Shown: positions 54,581 to 63,313 of the stretch, one piece after another | Position numbering within the stretch: the stretch's first letter is position 1 | Layout of the letters: the number at the start of each line of letters is the position of its first letter | DNA from: Lachnospiraceae bacterium | GTDB lineage: Bacteria; Bacillota; Clostridia; Lachnospirales; Lachnospiraceae | Reading direction: 5' to 3' | Assembly (NCBI GenBank): GCA_029053015.1 | Contig: JAIDHX010000039.1 | Span: 1-64,000 of the forward strand | Length of the DNA stretch: 64,000 nucleotides | Position numbers and translations under genes: made by a program | The notes under the pieces: generated by a model | Told to the model about the DNA's origin: nothing | What the model saw: only the letters and a program-made list of their open reading frames with translations | Database searches by the model: none

Positions 54581-55180
54581 ATGGCAGCGACTGTTTATGC
54601 CATATGTAACCAAAAGGGAGGATGTGCAAAGACCATGCCCCCCCGTGAATCTGGGGATCGGACTTGCCCGTGCGGGGAAAAAGGTTCTTTTGGCCGATAT
54701 GGATGCGCAGGGCTCCATGACGGCCAGCCTGGGCTTCCAACAACCGGACAAGCTGAAGGTCACACTGGCAACAGTGCTTTCTTCCATAATCAATGACGGC
54801 CTGCCTCAGGATGGCTTCAGTATGCTCCGTCATGGGGAAAGTGTTGACCTGCTCCCGGCAAATATCGAACTCTCCGGCATGGAGGTCATGTTGGTAAATA
54901 CCATGAGCCGTGAGACGGACCTGAGGGAGTTCTTAAAAGAGGTATGTGGTTCCTATGATGCGGTCGTACTGGACACTATGCCTTCCCTGGGGCTACTGAC
55001 TATCAATGCCCTTGCGGCTGCAGACCAGGTGATCATCCCGGTGTAGGCCCAGTATCTTTCCATTAAGGGCCCGGAGCAGCTCCTCCGGACAATCGCCAAG
55101 GTGCGTCGCCAGAGCAACCCTGGGCTTGACATTGCCGGGATACTTATTACCATGGCAGATATAGGGACAAACTATGCAAA
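54581..55180 (+). pseudogene. Broken parA (Soj-type partition ATPase)
   Basis: GGGGAGGG precedes the ATG. The frame starts MAATVYAICNQKGGCAKT, the deviant Walker A, but a frameshift at a C7 run (about 54640-54650) moves the rest to the next frame: NLGIGLARAGKKVLLADMDA, then GSYDAVVLDTMPSLGLLTIN and DQVIIPV. A TAG at 55044-55046 then interrupts, after which QYLSIKGPEQLLRTIAKVRR continues to about 55180, where ParA similarity ends abruptly. Frameshift, stop and truncation make it a clear pseudogene of a plasmid or ICE partition gene. Confidence 0.85.
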
Positions 55181-55499
55181 TCTGAGGCTCTTTTGTATAA
55201 AAACGCTTCACTTATCGAGTGAAAATGCAAAGTGGTCTAAAATAGTAGCTATATGGCTTTTGCCATAATTGGCGAGGTCAGGATAAATAATTCAGGATTA
55301 GTATATATGGAAAAGATTTAAAAATCATGTTATGTGGTACAGTGATATCTACAAAAGCATAAATTGACTGAAAATGTCGAAATTTGTCGATTGGTTTATA
55401 TGGAAAAGCTGTAATTTACGTTGTAACATAATTATAATAAAGTGTATTTTTTATTCAAAATTGCACAGTTGACATATAGTTTTTTTGTAATTATCTGCG
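55181..55499. other. Gene-free AT-rich stretch
   Basis: No supported gene. A small hairpin TTCACT-TATCG-AGTGAA (55208-55224) and a TTGACA (55468 region) followed by T-rich sequence are the only features seen. Confidence 0.5.
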
Positions 55500-56284
55500 T
55501 TTTATTATATTGCGTGATTGCGGAATAGTAAAAACAAATTTTCCGGCACTGTGTCCGACATCAATAGCAAAAGTGCGCGCAGCATTCTCGAATACCTGCT
55601 TACAGGCGGTGCTGTCGACAGCGACAAATATGATGAGATGTATGAGCAGAAAGTGAACGCCCGCAATCTCAAAGCCACCAAGGAGCAAATAATCGATGAT
55701 CTGAACGATGTCATGCCCCGTTTCAGCGTCGGATGATGAAGGAATTCTTTGTACATCTAGATGAACTCAACACCCATATCAGGAATCTGGATGATGAGAT
55801 TGACAACTTCATGAAACCGGAAGAAAAGCAGGATTCTGAAATGATCCAGGATTTAACAGGCATTGGAAACACCAGTGCGCAGGCTATCCTATTTGTTATC
55901 GGTACGGATATGAGCCGTTTTCCGACAGATGCGAATATTTCTTCATAGGTGGGACTGTGTCCAGGCAATCGTGAACGTGCGGGGAAGCGCAAATCAGGAA
56001 AGACGCGGAAAGGGAATGCCCTTTTGCGTATCACATTGATTATCTGTGCACATTCATCTGTTAAGAATAAGAAATCATACTTCTACGCCAAATTTATGCG
56101 GAACAGTGCCCGCCGTGGAAAGAAGATGGCTTATGTTGCAGTGGCCCATTCCATGTTAATTGCCATTTACCACATTCTTGAAGAGGGTGTTGAGTTCAAG
56201 GATCTTAGTGCTGATTATTACAATCAATTTAATAAGGAATGCAAGAACAATGCGTACCTTATTAAATTAAAAGCACTTGGCTAG
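55500..56284 (+). pseudogene. Decayed IS110-family transposase
   Basis: Three consecutive frames join into one IS110-type protein: KFSGTVSDINSKSARSILEY to LKATKEQIIDDLNDVMPRFS (to about 55730), a frame change, then MMKEFFVHLDELNTHIRNLD, DLTGIGNTSAQAILFVIGTD, a TAG at 55946-55948, then GLCPGNRERAGKRKSGKTRK and KGKKMAYVAVAHSMLIAIYH-like residues to 56284. The Transposase_20 (helix-hairpin-helix) part is present; the N-terminal DEDD domain is missing. It cannot encode an active transposase. It marks the left side of the giant-gene operon. Confidence 0.88.
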
Positions 56285-56479
56285 GAAGCTCCTGCAGATG
56301 CCGCATAAGCTTGTCAGTTAAGTCCAAAATGAACTATAAAAAGTTTGCTAGGGGAAGTTTGTGCTTTTTTGGCTACCCGGTAGGGAATGTTTCACAGTAA
56401 CACCAAATTAATTTTAATAATGTATAATTATGCTGTATAAAAAACGTATTTTTGAAAAAATGCAAAAGGGAAAAAAGCA

Positions 56480-59400
56480 ATGGATAAAATAGTTTTATGT
56501 TTTACTTTGAAAAATTGTCAAGCAGATTTTTCTGCCTTGATGCAAGTAGTTCAGGCATTTGAAAAGGATAAAAACACAGATATTATTAATTATGAAGATA
56601 TTTTGAGAAAGATTTCCATTCAGTATTGCTGGATTAAAGAAAGTGAGCCATATGATTATTCCCCACAGGAGATTGTGCAGCGTATTGAAGAGCATTGGAA
56701 TACGAATCCTTATGAAGACAAAAGTATTTGGAAAGTCCATGGGCTTACACAACTTGAAAATATGGTTTCCCAAAGAGAACAATATCAGATTAGTTATTAT
56801 GTCAGGATAAAAAATGCAGTAGAAGAGGATATTAAAAATATACAATATCTTTTACTTGTTATGCAGCAATTCTTTTCTAACCCAAAATCTTTTTCTGAGA
56901 AAAATCGCTTTCTAGTGTTTTTTGAGCCTTTTGAAAATTATATGTCTGCAAGTAAAGAACAGTGGGATGGGGTGGCGTTATATTATAGATATTCCCACTT
57001 TATGCGTTTTATTCTGAAACATTACAATAGTATATTTTATAGTGCCTTTTTTATCGGGAAAAAGGAAAAGGTAGTTATTTCACCGCTTTCTGTCAGGAAG
57101 ATAGGAATTCAGTCTACGTTTTTTCCATTAATTGAGGTGGACAGCAGTATATACACAGCGTTTACCAGGTATTGTGTGTTGGATTCTGATGGTGAGCCAA
57201 TAGGGCTTGAGGAAGGATACGCAAGTCCTGAGTTAAAAGATTTGCTGGAAATTTCTAAAAGAATATTGGATAGACGGATTGGCGAGGATGCAAAGGGGCG
57301 GGAAAAAGAGATAATTACGTCCAACTTATATAAGTATATGTCTGGAGAGAAATTTACAGCATTGGAATATGCCGTTTTCTCTGTATTAATTCCAATTTCT
57401 GCAAAGCTGACAGAAATGGATATAGAAAATTATCACAAGCGGGCAAGAAGCATTAGCAGTGGGCTTATCCAGATCATTGAGAATGTTTTTCTTCATTCGC
57501 AGAATCACAAAGGGATTTTTACTTTTAGAATAATTAAGGACGGAAAGAAGCATCTGAATCATATATTGGAAGGTAAATATGGGGGTGATTTAGACAGGAT
57601 TTTGGAAATTGATATTGCAGATGCAAATATCTATGAAACAATGCTGGATAATTTTACGAGAAAATTAGAAAACAAGGATAAGTATTTTTCTGATATTAAT
57701 TTATCTGTGTCTCATTTTTTTCAAAAATTTAATGGAGAAAACGAAAAAGCCGCGTGGGAATTATATAGGTCAGATAATACGAGTAGTTGTATGGGGCTGG
57801 CAAGATTAGAACAGGAACTTCGGGTATGTAAGGCGGTACTGAAGGTACGGAGCAGCACACAATATAGTGAGTGCGCTGGATCATTAGTTTTTCGGGAAAA
57901 TAATTTTAACAGGGCAAAATTCAAGAATCTTGAGGCCCAGGAAGGGAGTATACCGGGAACCCAGTTTCAGATTCTTTTTCCTATATTATATAGTGAAGAA
58001 AAGAAGCGGCATAATGCGAATATTTTTCTAAATGGTTTTGGAAGTTTGGAAGAAAAAGATGTACACTATGCAGAATTTGTTAATTATCATTCGGAACCAT
58101 TTACAAATGATGATCTCATAGACCTAGATAGCCGATTCTATCAATCAGTCTGCCAAGAGCAAGTCAGAGATGATATGAAGGATCAGATGGTCTGTCTGTG
58201 GAGAGAAGAAATTAATCGTTGGAACGCTAAGATAAAAACGAAAGAGGAAAAAGTATATTATCTGGATTTGAGCGGAATAAAAAATTTTGAAGCGCCATGG
58301 GCCATGGAAACCCTTTGCAAAGGTATTGTTGACAGCAATATTCTACATAATGAAAAAATACAGTATATTGCAATGATTAATTGTAATAAGGGATTTATTG
58401 AGATGATGTTTGAAACCATTATGATATCAAACCAGAACCTGATGAATGACCTGCAGGTTTATTTGCATGAGGAGAATGGGCTAGAGGACCTGGTGATATC
58501 AGGAGCGAATCAGAAGGATATAATCAGAAATGCGATCCAGTATTGCCATATAAAAGGAAAGACATTAGCATTTATTGAGAAGTACAGAGGGGATATATAT
58601 GATCAGGAAAATCCGGTGGGAAAGGTACAGAAATTATTCCCTTTTGATGTTACACTTTGCAAGTCCCAGCAAAATGATACCACTTTGTTTGAAGAGTATA
58701 TCAGCAATATTTCCCAGTGTTCCTTGACAGCTACTGATGAAGCGGGATACTGGCTTCATAATATACACATGAGGCTGGGCAATAAAGTGCATTTGGATGA
58801 GTTTTACGAACTATCTATCTTATTCCGAAAACCGCGTATTGCTAGGAAAATTGCACTGCTGCTAATAAGGAAAATGATAAAAGAGGGATTACAAATACAA
58901 AATCATTTTTTGTTTTATGGTTATGCTTCTTATTCTAAAGAAATCTTGACATCTTTGACTGAGATTGTAAGGTTCTATCAGGAAAAGAAAAAATGTTCTG
59001 GTTATTTTGTGGGATTTGCCGTTTATCAGAATGATATTATGGTACATAGAACATTGACCCATATAAATTCAAAAGTAAAAATGTATTTTAGTAATGAAGT
59101 TCCGGATGATATTGAGGTAAAAATTGTACAGATAGTTCCGATTATATCCACATTGACAACTTTCAAAAAGATGTGGGATATGTTTGAGGAAAATTATCCA
59201 GAGAGCGCAAAAAGAAATCATTTAGTGAAGAATTATACACTGTTCTGGGTAAGAGATTTACAGAAAGCAAACCAGATGGATTTACCCACAGAGCTTGAAA
59301 GGGAATACTGGGAAAAAATCGGTGAAAACAGAACGATTGAGACAGCATTGATAAATCCCTACCCTCAGTTTTTCTGCTATAAAACTATTAAGTGGTATAA

Positions 59401-62400
59401 TCCATTGAAATGTGAAGGATGTTATCCGGACAACGTCTTAGATGAGCGCGCACTCGTGGAGACGGATGTCACGTCTACGGTGCCTTCGCAACAGTTAGAA
59501 GTAGATTTTCCTTTGAAAGTGGAGGAAAGACAAAGCAGGAGGCAGATTGTCAATGAAATACGTCTAGTTCATTTGGAAGACTGTATTTTTTATGGACATA
59601 TTTGCCGGGATGGAAATCATTTTCAGTATTATGTTGATACGACACAATATTTTCATCAGCAGAAAGAATATATTGCGCGCTGGCTTCATAATTTGCAGAT
59701 AGAAGCAAAAAAGGAAAAAATAGCAAATGTGTTGAATATTATTGTTTCGCCCCAGCATCATACAAATGTGGAATTTGGACATTATGTGAACAACTATTAT
59801 TTTAGTGGCAACGCTGATTTTATTGTCATAGATTCAACAAAGGAATATCGCTCTAACATTGTTGTTAAATATGCGGATGTGAAAGCGGCTATTTTTGCGG
59901 CAATAGAATTGGACATAAAGGTTCAGTTTGCATATGTAGATGATACGATTATAACAGGCTCCACCTATAGGCGTGCGAATAGCTTGCTTCATTCGCTGGT
60001 TCCTAAAAAGATACAGAAACCAATACAATTTGACCATGTTTTCGTTCTGGTAAACCGACTGTCGGCTTATAGTAAGATGGACTATGTTGAAAATGTGGAA
60101 AGGGATTTTCATGCTTTTGGAGATGTTAATATTTCATCTGTCAGGAATTTTGGAGATTCTTGTACGATGTGTACGCTCCAGAGGAATGCAAAACTGTTTT
60201 TTAAAAGGTCATCGACGGCAGCTATCAGTGGGTATTGGGAAAAGAAACAGCATCATTATGAGGAAGTGGCTTTTGACAGATATACGCAGATAGATGACTG
60301 GCGACAGAAGGCAAAGCAGGGGTATCTGCGAGCGCTATGCTCGCATTATGCAAAAGAGCATTTAATCATAAGTGAGGATTATAAGGAAAGCATATTAGGC
60401 ATCATTACTTTGCTGTCTGATGTTATCAAGATTGGAAAAAGAAACATAGAGATAGACAAGGCAATGCTTTTTGAAGACGAAGAAAATATAAATTATTTTG
60501 AATCGGAGAAATTATCGCCGATTTATTGTTGTGTGTTTAAAAAGGATGTATTGGCGACAATAAAAGCCTATTTAAAAATATTGTGTCGTCCGTTTTTTTC
60601 TTACGGAAAGATATACAGGCAGATAATTTTGGATTTCTTCATCATAATGTCACAGAGCTTTTTAGATCCTGCTTTTGATGAGAAAATGTTGAATGGGGAT
60701 GTGAAAATATCCGTAGTAAAAAAATATTTAAATGATCCTGGACTGAGAAAAGAAATGGCAGAACTGTGCAGATTTTTAAAGGAAAATATGGCATCTGCAA
60801 AAGAAAGGAGGGATTTTGTCCGGGAGTATCTGTTAGAGGGATTAACAGACCTCAGGAGCAATTATATTATCAGGAAATCTACGCTGGACAATTATAAGGC
60901 TTTGCTTGAACGGGAGGATGCCAATTATCAGGAATACTGTGAATATGAAAAAATGGTTCACAGGCTGATTAATAGCAGTGCAGATGAAACGAAGAGCCTG
61001 TGGATGGAATATTTATTAGTTACGGGCAAGGAGAATGCTACAAATTTAAACGATTTACAATCAATAAGTGTGTGCGAAATAGATAATGGAGATGATTATG
61101 GAATTTTCTGGACATCGTTATTGATAGAAAATACAAGACTGTATTATGATAGTATGCTCAATTTTGTACAGAAGGCATCGGTTTTTGTAAAGAATGAAAA
61201 TCTGGAAGTGGAAGAGGCTATCAAGCGTTCTGTCGATGCCCTGTGGGGAGATTATTACATAAGGAACCTGAGAAGGTTTGTAAGGCTTGAGATATTGGCA
61301 GATTCTGATTTTCGGACGGAGGAGGATATTGAAAAAGAAACCAGAGAAAGGGTTATAAAAACAGCCAGCCTGCTGTATCTATTGAAAAAAGAGACGCTAA
61401 GAGGGATTGATAGATATGATGCATTAAAACATAGGATATCAGATTTGCTGTATGAGGGCGATACGTTAAAAATACTTACGTCTGCATTTGCAGGAGCTCA
61501 GAACAGTGATGAGTTATATGCCGTGACGGATTATAAGAAGGAGAGTGTTTCTACAACAGTTGCGCAGAGAGTAAATAATGCAATAAAAAGTGAAAGCTTG
61601 TTGAATAAAAGCCATTATTTAGGAGATGACTATATTGTATTATGTGTTAACAACAATGAAGAATATCTTCGTAACGAGAAGGTAGAAACTTCAAAACATA
61701 TAAAAATACAGCCGCTGTATTTTTATATTGAATGCAATACGAATAATTTTTTTAAAGTGATTTTCAGAATCAGAAAGATTTTGATGTATAGACATCAATT
61801 ATTGCATTGGATCGAGGCGGATTTTAATAATAATGCAATGCCTATATTAGCTGAACAAATGGGAATTAACCGGCAGTTGACCAGAGAAAGAGCAGGCGAT
61901 CATAATACCAACACAGATATCCTGACAATAGAGAAACTACTCCAAAGTGAATATCAAGAAAAATATGCGGAGATATACCATTTACTATTATTAAAGGTTT
62001 ATGTTAATATGAGAATAGCCCGGCTGTTCCGAAGTGAATGGAGCAAGTCTGCGCAGGATGCCTATACGCTGAAAAAGAATGAAGATAAGACTAATAAGGC
62101 AATGAAAAATCTTGGTGAAGCTTTTTTTAGAGAAACCCTTAGTGGTCTAAGTCCAAAACAGTATCTTATGTTTGTAAAAGACATTTTTGTTTTTGATATG
62201 GATATTTTGGGAGAATCCAGGAAAGATGTAGGGATTTTGGATTTGGAGGAAAGCTTTGGAAAGTTAGAAGGTAGATGCGAAAATGATTTCTATTATAAAC
62301 AGGAGTATATTATTAGCATCATATTTGACATTTTGTTCACGGCAATGAAGATGTGCAGAAATTGGAATGTTGATATTCATGAATTCTTCCACAGAGAAGA

Positions 62401-62776
62401 AAATAATGAGATTGATAGTTTTTTTGGTAATAATGAGACAATTGCTCAGTATTATATACTGAAGAAAGAAAAAGAAAAGTGCAGGATTACGGTTAAAACA
62501 GAAGAGATTCCAAATCAAGACGTAACATATTTTGTTATAAAAAATAAGGTATGCGATGTTCGGAAAGAAGATATCGAAACGAAAAACAAGGAATTTAAGG
62601 AGAGGATGGGGGCGCAGGAAACCCAGGGAATGTCGGTGCAGGCAATGAAGTGGTATACAGAGACACTCGGATCAAAAAATGATATAAAAGCAGAGTTTCA
62701 GTATGAGTGGAATGAGGAGAAGCAAGAAGTGGAATTTGTAATCAAATTGCCAATTTTGTCAAAGGAGAGAGCTTAG
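56480..62776 (+). CDS. 2098-residue protein with GHKL-ATPase-like, possible STAS-like and phosphoribosyltransferase parts
   Basis: I do not recognise this as a described protein. From the N-terminus: unknown region (1-310); GHKL/histidine-kinase ATPase-like part (about 320-500) with N-box IIENVFLHSQNHKG (N335), LEIDIADAN (D378), CMGLARLEQELRV (G439) and GTQFQILFPI (G493); a STAS-like strand-helix unit (about 590-690, VYYLDLSGIKNFEAPWAMET); a region resembling the start of a phosphoribosyltransferase (NIHMRLGNKVHLDEFYELSI); KWYNPLKCEGCYP (C978, C981); and a PRPP-loop signature VDDTIITGST (D1154-T1162). Residues 1200-2098 are mainly helical and unknown. No membrane segments. AAGGGA precedes the ATG. 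Uniformly AT-rich. The next gene starts directly after its stop. Confidence 0.85.
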   Translation: MDKIVLCFTLKNCQADFSALMQVVQAFEKDKNTDIINYEDILRKISIQYCWIKESEPYDYSPQEIVQRIEEHWNTNPYEDKSIWKVHGLTQLENMVSQREQYQISYYVRIKNAVEEDIKNIQYLLLVMQQFFSNPKSFSEKNRFLVFFEPFENYMSASKEQWDGVALYYRYSHFMRFILKHYNSIFYSAFFIGKKEKVVISPLSVRKIGIQSTFFPLIEVDSSIYTAFTRYCVLDSDGEPIGLEEGYASPELKDLLEISKRILDRRIGEDAKGREKEIITSNLYKYMSGEKFTALEYAVFSVLIPISAKLTEMDIENYHKRARSISSGLIQIIENVFLHSQNHKGIFTFRIIKDGKKHLNHILEGKYGGDLDRILEIDIADANIYETMLDNFTRKLENKDKYFSDINLSVSHFFQKFNGENEKAAWELYRSDNTSSCMGLARLEQELRVCKAVLKVRSSTQYSECAGSLVFRENNFNRAKFKNLEAQEGSIPGTQFQILFPILYSEEKKRHNANIFLNGFGSLEEKDVHYAEFVNYHSEPFTNDDLIDLDSRFYQSVCQEQVRDDMKDQMVCLWREEINRWNAKIKTKEEKVYYLDLSGIKNFEAPWAMETLCKGIVDSNILHNEKIQYIAMINCNKGFIEMMFETIMISNQNLMNDLQVYLHEENGLEDLVISGANQKDIIRNAIQYCHIKGKTLAFIEKYRGDIYDQENPVGKVQKLFPFDVTLCKSQQNDTTLFEEYISNISQCSLTATDEAGYWLHNIHMRLGNKVHLDEFYELSILFRKPRIARKIALLLIRKMIKEGLQIQNHFLFYGYASYSKEILTSLTEIVRFYQEKKKCSGYFVGFAVYQNDIMVHRTLTHINSKVKMYFSNEVPDDIEVKIVQIVPIISTLTTFKKMWDMFEENYPESAKRNHLVKNYTLFWVRDLQKANQMDLPTELEREYWEKIGENRTIETALINPYPQFFCYKTIKWYNPLKCEGCYPDNVLDERALVETDVTSTVPSQQLEVDFPLKVEERQSRRQIVNEIRLVHLEDCIFYGHICRDGNHFQYYVDTTQYFHQQKEYIARWLHNLQIEAKKEKIANVLNIIVSPQHHTNVEFGHYVNNYYFSGNADFIVIDSTKEYRSNIVVKYADVKAAIFAAIELDIKVQFAYVDDTIITGSTYRRANSLLHSLVPKKIQKPIQFDHVFVLVNRLSAYSKMDYVENVERDFHAFGDVNISSVRNFGDSCTMCTLQRNAKLFFKRSSTAAISGYWEKKQHHYEEVAFDRYTQIDDWRQKAKQGYLRALCSHYAKEHLIISEDYKESILGIITLLSDVIKIGKRNIEIDKAMLFEDEENINYFESEKLSPIYCCVFKKDVLATIKAYLKILCRPFFSYGKIYRQIILDFFIIMSQSFLDPAFDEKMLNGDVKISVVKKYLNDPGLRKEMAELCRFLKENMASAKERRDFVREYLLEGLTDLRSNYIIRKSTLDNYKALLEREDANYQEYCEYEKMVHRLINSSADETKSLWMEYLLVTGKENATNLNDLQSISVCEIDNGDDYGIFWTSLLIENTRLYYDSMLNFVQKASVFVKNENLEVEEAIKRSVDALWGDYYIRNLRRFVRLEILADSDFRTEEDIEKETRERVIKTASLLYLLKKETLRGIDRYDALKHRISDLLYEGDTLKILTSAFAGAQNSDELYAVTDYKKESVSTTVAQRVNNAIKSESLLNKSHYLGDDYIVLCVNNNEEYLRNEKVETSKHIKIQPLYFYIECNTNNFFKVIFRIRKILMYRHQLLHWIEADFNNNAMPILAEQMGINRQLTRERAGDHNTNTDILTIEKLLQSEYQEKYAEIYHLLLLKVYVNMRIARLFRSEWSKSAQDAYTLKKNEDKTNKAMKNLGEAFFRETLSGLSPKQYLMFVKDIFVFDMDILGESRKDVGILDLEESFGKLEGRCENDFYYKQEYIISIIFDILFTAMKMCRNWNVDIHEFFHREENNEIDSFFGNNETIAQYYILKKEKEKCRITVKTEEIPNQDVTYFVIKNKVCDVRKEDIETKNKEFKERMGAQETQGMSVQAMKWYTETLGSKNDIKAEFQYEWNEEKQEVEFVIKLPILSKERA

Positions 62777-63313
62777 ATGAAAAAAATATGTTTTATCGAC
62801 AACAACCCGCAGCAAACCAGTAAAGTAGTGGAAGCATTGACTGGATATTATCGTGATCAGACAAGTGAAGAGCTTGTGGGCATCATGGTGCTGGTCAATA
62901 TTGATCAAAAAAATTCTGAGGATACGATAAAGTATTTTAAGGAGTTTTTTATAAAGAAGAATACAAAATTAGAAGAGTGTAAATCTATACAGGAAGTAGA
63001 AGAACATATAAGAAAACTGAATAAGGAAGACACAGTTGTAATGGTTGATTTGCATATGGCTGAGGGAGAAGAAAAAAAAATAGATAGAGATGCTGGATAT
63101 AAATGCATTTCAATGCAATGCATGGATGAATTGGAAAAATTAGGTATTAAGTATGTATGGTATAGTAGCTATGCAGGAAATAAATTCAAGGATCAGTGGC
63201 AGAAAAGATATAAGATGTTATATCGTAGAGAGATTCCAACCATCTATGAGAGGGAGGAGCTGATTTTAGCGCATTTTAATGAAACAGTGGCAAAGGAGAT
63301 TTTGGAAGTGTGA
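62777..63313 (+). CDS. Stand-alone receiver-like (response regulator) protein
   Basis: A 178-residue protein with a receiver-like pattern: acidic turn KKICFIDNNPQQTS (D8), candidate phospho-acceptor D91 in TVVMVDLHMAEGEEK, KYVWYSSYAG (S130/S131 in the Thr/Ser position) and Arg/Lys near LYRREIP. There is an insertion of about 35 residues before the D91 strand, and no output domain. The ATG follows the stop of the giant gene with no gap (TAG-ATG), with GGAGAGAG upstream, so the two proteins should be made together; the partner GHKL-like part makes phospho-signalling plausible. It is too divergent for certainty. Confidence 0.75.
   Translation: MKKICFIDNNPQQTSKVVEALTGYYRDQTSEELVGIMVLVNIDQKNSEDTIKYFKEFFIKKNTKLEECKSIQEVEEHIRKLNKEDTVVMVDLHMAEGEEKKIDRDAGYKCISMQCMDELEKLGIKYVWYSSYAGNKFKDQWQKRYKMLYRREIPTIYEREELILAHFNETVAKEILEV

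Noticed and set aside
55733..56284. Two separate small genes in the transposase region
   Set aside because: They are consecutive pieces of one IS110-type transposase broken by a frame change and a TAG.
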